From Pseudomonadota bacterium (GTDB lineage Bacteria > Desulfobacterota > Syntrophobacteria > Syntrophobacterales > Syntrophobacteraceae), in assembly GCA_023442755.1 (NCBI GenBank), contig JAEZXS010000311.1:1-16286 (forward strand): 16,286 nt of DNA, given 5' to 3'. Positions 14,263 to 16,286 of this stretch are shown here, piece by piece. Made by a program: the position numbers and the translations under genes. Each line of letters begins with the position of its first letter. Positions within the stretch are counted from its first letter, which is position 1. The notes under the pieces are model-generated. The model was not told the origin of the DNA. It worked only from the letters and a program-made list of their open reading frames with translations, and ran no database searches.

Positions 14263-15417
14263 ATGGATCGGCGAGCGCCCGAGACGGGCAGGATTTTATG
14301 CATCTCCCTGGCCCACCTTCTCAATGACTGCTACATGAATTATATCCCGACGCTGCTGCCGTTCATGGTAGCGGCGGGAATGAGTGTGACCCGCGGGGCC
14401 TTCCTGGTTTCGGCCTTTACCGTCACTTCCTCCATGCTCCAGCCGGTTTCGGGCTACCTGGTGGACCGGAAGAACCAGGGCTGGCTCGTATACGCGGGAA
14501 CGCTCTGGATGGCCGTGCTCCTCGGAGCAGTCGGCATCCTGCAAAACTATTTTTTCCTGGTTGCCACGGTAACCCTGGCCGGCCTCGGCACCGCAGCATT
14601 TCATCCCCAGGCCTCGGCCATGGTTACGGCGCTGAGCGGCGCCCGGAAAGGATTTTTCCAGGCCCTTTTCATCACCTTCGGCAATTTCGGCTGGGCTCTC
14701 ACGCCCCTTGTCGCCGTCCCGTTCGTCCAGGGACACGGACTGGATTCCACACCGCTGCTCGTTCTGCCGGGTATACTCGCGGCAGTCCTTCTCCGGTTCA
14801 CCGCGCCGAAGATGTCCGAACGGCCGGCAAAATCCCTATCGCCACCCCTCATGCCGCTTCTCCGCACCGCGGGGAAAGAACTCGGCAAAATCGTGCTGGT
14901 GGTCGCAATCCGCTCGATCACGTCCTTCAGCCTCATCGCCTTTCTGCAACTCTATCTTCAGCAGAAAAACATTTCGCTCATCCACGGAAGCCGGCTGCTC
15001 TCCCTCATGCTCTTTACGGGGGCGCTCGGGGGGCTGGCCGGAGGCTGGCTCTCGGACCTGTTCGGGCGGAAACCCGTCATCGCCGGGTCTCTTTTCCTGG
15101 CAAGCCCTCTTCTCTATCTCTTCCTCCGGGCGGACGGGCCGCTGAGCTATTTCCTGCTTGCTCTCGCGGGCGCGGCGATCCCTGCCTCCTTTTCAGTCAC
15201 CGTCGTCGTAGCCCAGGAAATCATCCCTAAAAACGCGGCCATGGCGGCAGGCCTCATGCTCGGCTTCGGCCTCGGGCTCGGGGGGCTGGGAGTGGGACTT
15301 GTCGGAATCCTCGTGGAACAGGCCGGCATAGAGAATGCCTTCCTCCTGCTCGCATCCCTGCCTCTCCTGGCCGCAATCCTCGCCCTCGGCATCAAAACCG
15401 CGCCGGGTGTGAAATAA
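14263..15417 (+). CDS. fsr: MFS efflux transporter of the fosmidomycin-resistance (Fsr) type
   Basis: The inner-membrane protein has 384 residues and about 12 helices, with a central cytoplasmic loop near 180-210. It shares phrases with E. coli Fsr along its length: AHLLNDCYMNYIPTLLPFM (17-35), LQPVSGYLVDR (59-69), GLGTAAFHPQAS (107-118), FGNFGWALTPL (139-149), AQEIIP (317-322) and LGLGGLGVGLVG (338-349). The family exports small molecules by proton antiport; E. coli Fsr confers fosmidomycin resistance, but the native substrate here cannot be read from sequence. The ATG at 14263 has only a weak G-rich upstream stretch; no better start is in frame. It stands alone, with a repeat element immediately downstream, and its link to neighbours is unclear. 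Confidence 0.88.
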   Translation: MDRRAPETGRILCISLAHLLNDCYMNYIPTLLPFMVAAGMSVTRGAFLVSAFTVTSSMLQPVSGYLVDRKNQGWLVYAGTLWMAVLLGAVGILQNYFFLVATVTLAGLGTAAFHPQASAMVTALSGARKGFFQALFITFGNFGWALTPLVAVPFVQGHGLDSTPLLVLPGILAAVLLRFTAPKMSERPAKSLSPPLMPLLRTAGKELGKIVLVVAIRSITSFSLIAFLQLYLQQKNISLIHGSRLLSLMLFTGALGGLAGGWLSDLFGRKPVIAGSLFLASPLLYLFLRADGPLSYFLLALAGAAIPASFSVTVVVAQEIIPKNAAMAAGLMLGFGLGLGGLGVGLVGILVEQAGIENAFLLLASLPLLAAILALGIKTAPGVK

Positions 15418-15786
15418 GATGCAGTCCCGGTATTTTGTGGGAGCGCCTTGCAGCCGCGATTTCTCCGGAATGCAGCGAGGCTGCAAGCCTCTCAGACTGT
15501 TGAAAAAGCCCCCAGTCCGTCACCCCGACGAACCCCGGATCAGGTCCGGGGCAGGCACCGGGGTCCAGAAGTGCTTGAAAACACTAGATTCCGGCTTTCG
15601 CCGGAATGACGATCACTATGATTTTAGAGTTTGTCATCAACCTGCGAGGCTGAAAGCCTCTCCCACAGTAAACTTCTTCCTTCGTCCCTTACATCAAAAC
15701 AAAAAATCTTCGGGAACCTTTTAGTCCGTTCTTTGTCAAAGACGGGTGAGAGCATCCATTATCAACCCACTGCGATGAGGAACACC
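15418..15786. other. 369-bp intergenic region between MFS and VIT genes
   Basis: Repeat copy D fills most of it. The remaining 119 bp (15668-15786) presumably hold the promoter of the VIT gene, but I see no box pair worth naming. A frame running 15419-15724 is mostly repeat sequence and is not a gene. Confidence 0.5.
15436..15667 (+). repeat. Composite REP/core repeat, copy D (best preserved)
   Basis: It opens with a forward REP, TGTGGGAGCGCCTTGCAGCC then GCGA (15436-15459). A reverse hairpin follows (CGAGGCTGCAAGCCTCTC, about 15476-15493), then the core (15493-15644), and a direct copy of the same hairpin (CGAGGCTGAAAGCCTCTC) running into CTCCCACA (15660-15667). The outer TGTGGGAG and CTCCCACA make the whole unit an inverted-repeat pair resembling a bacterial interspersed mosaic element, with the core lodged in its second REP. 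Confidence 0.9.
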
Positions 15787-16286
15787 ATGAAGCTGAATTT
15801 TTGCGGGAGAAAGATTCTTTATACGATAGCGGCTCTTTTTGCCCTGTCCGTAAGCGGCAACGGGCCGGCTATACAGGCGCGTGCAGGAGAACCCGAAGCC
15901 GGCGACAAAACCCTGTCCCCCTACTTTTTCGTCAAATCGGACGACAAGAGTATCGACCAGCTTCCGCTGAAGTCGACCTCCGTCGATGTCACCGTTTCCG
16001 GGTTCATCGCCGATGTTGCGGTCACACAGGTCTACAAGAACGACGGGCAAAAGCCCATCGAGGCCGTCTATGTCTTCCCGGCCTCCACGCGCGCTTCCGT
16101 CTACGGCATGAAAATGACCATCGGCGAGCGGACGATCGTGGCGCAGATTCAAAAGAGAGAAGAAGCCCGCCAGGCGTACGAACAGGCGAAGCAGGAAGGC
16201 AAGAGCGCGTCTCTTCTCGAACAGGAAAGGCCGAACGTCTTCCAGATGAATGTGGCCAACATCATGCCCGGGGACGAGATCAAAAC
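15787..16286 (+). CDS. Exported VIT-domain protein, N-terminal part (3' end outside window)
   Basis: The visible part is 166 residues. An N-terminal signal sequence has basic residues, a hydrophobic stretch (ILYTIAALFALSVSG, about 10-24) and a likely cleavage after ARA near residue 32. From about 45 a vault/inter-alpha-trypsin (VIT) domain begins, with VYVFPASTRASVYGMKMTIG, a REEARQAYEQAK helix, and GKSASLLEQERPNVFQMNVA then NIMPGDEI, strong family signatures. VIT proteins usually continue into a von Willebrand A domain and act at the cell surface; that part is beyond the window. The ATG at 15787 is preferred to an in-frame ATG at 15775 because GAGG (15777-15780) lies six bases upstream. Confidence 0.9.
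   Translation, partial: MKLNFCGRKILYTIAALFALSVSGNGPAIQARAGEPEAGDKTLSPYFFVKSDDKSIDQLPLKSTSVDVTVSGFIADVAVTQVYKNDGQKPIEAVYVFPASTRASVYGMKMTIGERTIVAQIQKREEARQAYEQAKQEGKSASLLEQERPNVFQMNVANIMPGDEIK

Overview
This window looks like a GC-rich, Gram-negative chromosome segment, possibly from an anaerobic or facultative Desulfobacterota-type ("deltaproteobacterial") organism. That assignment is an inference from gene content: NorR with a quinol-type NO reductase, a three-subunit transhydrogenase, membrane-free PAS kinases and a VIT-domain protein. No rRNA, tRNA or CRISPR array was seen.

Layout. (1) 1-469: C-terminal part of a CheB-type methylesterase domain, cut by the window edge. (2) 728-5436: a nitric oxide defence locus. 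A hemerythrin-like di-iron protein and the quinol-dependent NO reductase norZ run on the minus strand, and norR runs divergently on the plus strand. The shared 197-bp gap holds a near-consensus sigma-54 promoter facing norZ, two or three NorR-type sites placed as enhancers, and a sigma-70-like norR promoter overlapping one of those sites. (3) 5437-6001: a non-coding gap with three copies of a CGAAATCTGCG repeat. (4) 6002-9157: a proton-translocating NAD(P) transhydrogenase operon (pntAA, pntAB, pntB) with a repeat element inserted between its first two genes. (5) 9401-9643: a small unknown gene. (6) 9937-13947: two soluble orphan PAS histidine kinases on opposite strands, with a zinc-ribbon membrane protein between them. 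(7) 14263-15417: a fosmidomycin-resistance-type MFS transporter. (8) 15787 to the end: the start of an exported VIT-domain protein.

The most unusual feature is a four-copy interspersed repeat at about 531-730, 7175-7404, 12066-12255 and 15436-15667. Each copy has a roughly 120-153 bp core with imperfect terminal inverted repeats (consensus CAGAYTGWTGAMAAA). The core sits between two near-identical direct copies of a REP-like hairpin (consensus TGTGGGAGCGGCTTCCAGCC followed by GCGATG). In two copies the hairpin lies in one orientation and in two in the other, while the core always points the same way. The simplest reading is a MITE-like element that inserts into REP hairpins and duplicates about 17 bp of hairpin. 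One copy lies inside the pnt operon.

How the genes work together. NO would be sensed by NorR, which with sigma-54 RNA polymerase would switch on norZ and probably the downstream hemerythrin gene, giving reduction of NO to N2O at the quinol pool plus a di-iron partner. The pnt operon would couple NADH/NADPH balance to the proton gradient. The sensor kinases, transporter and VIT protein have no clear functional link to these systems in the window.
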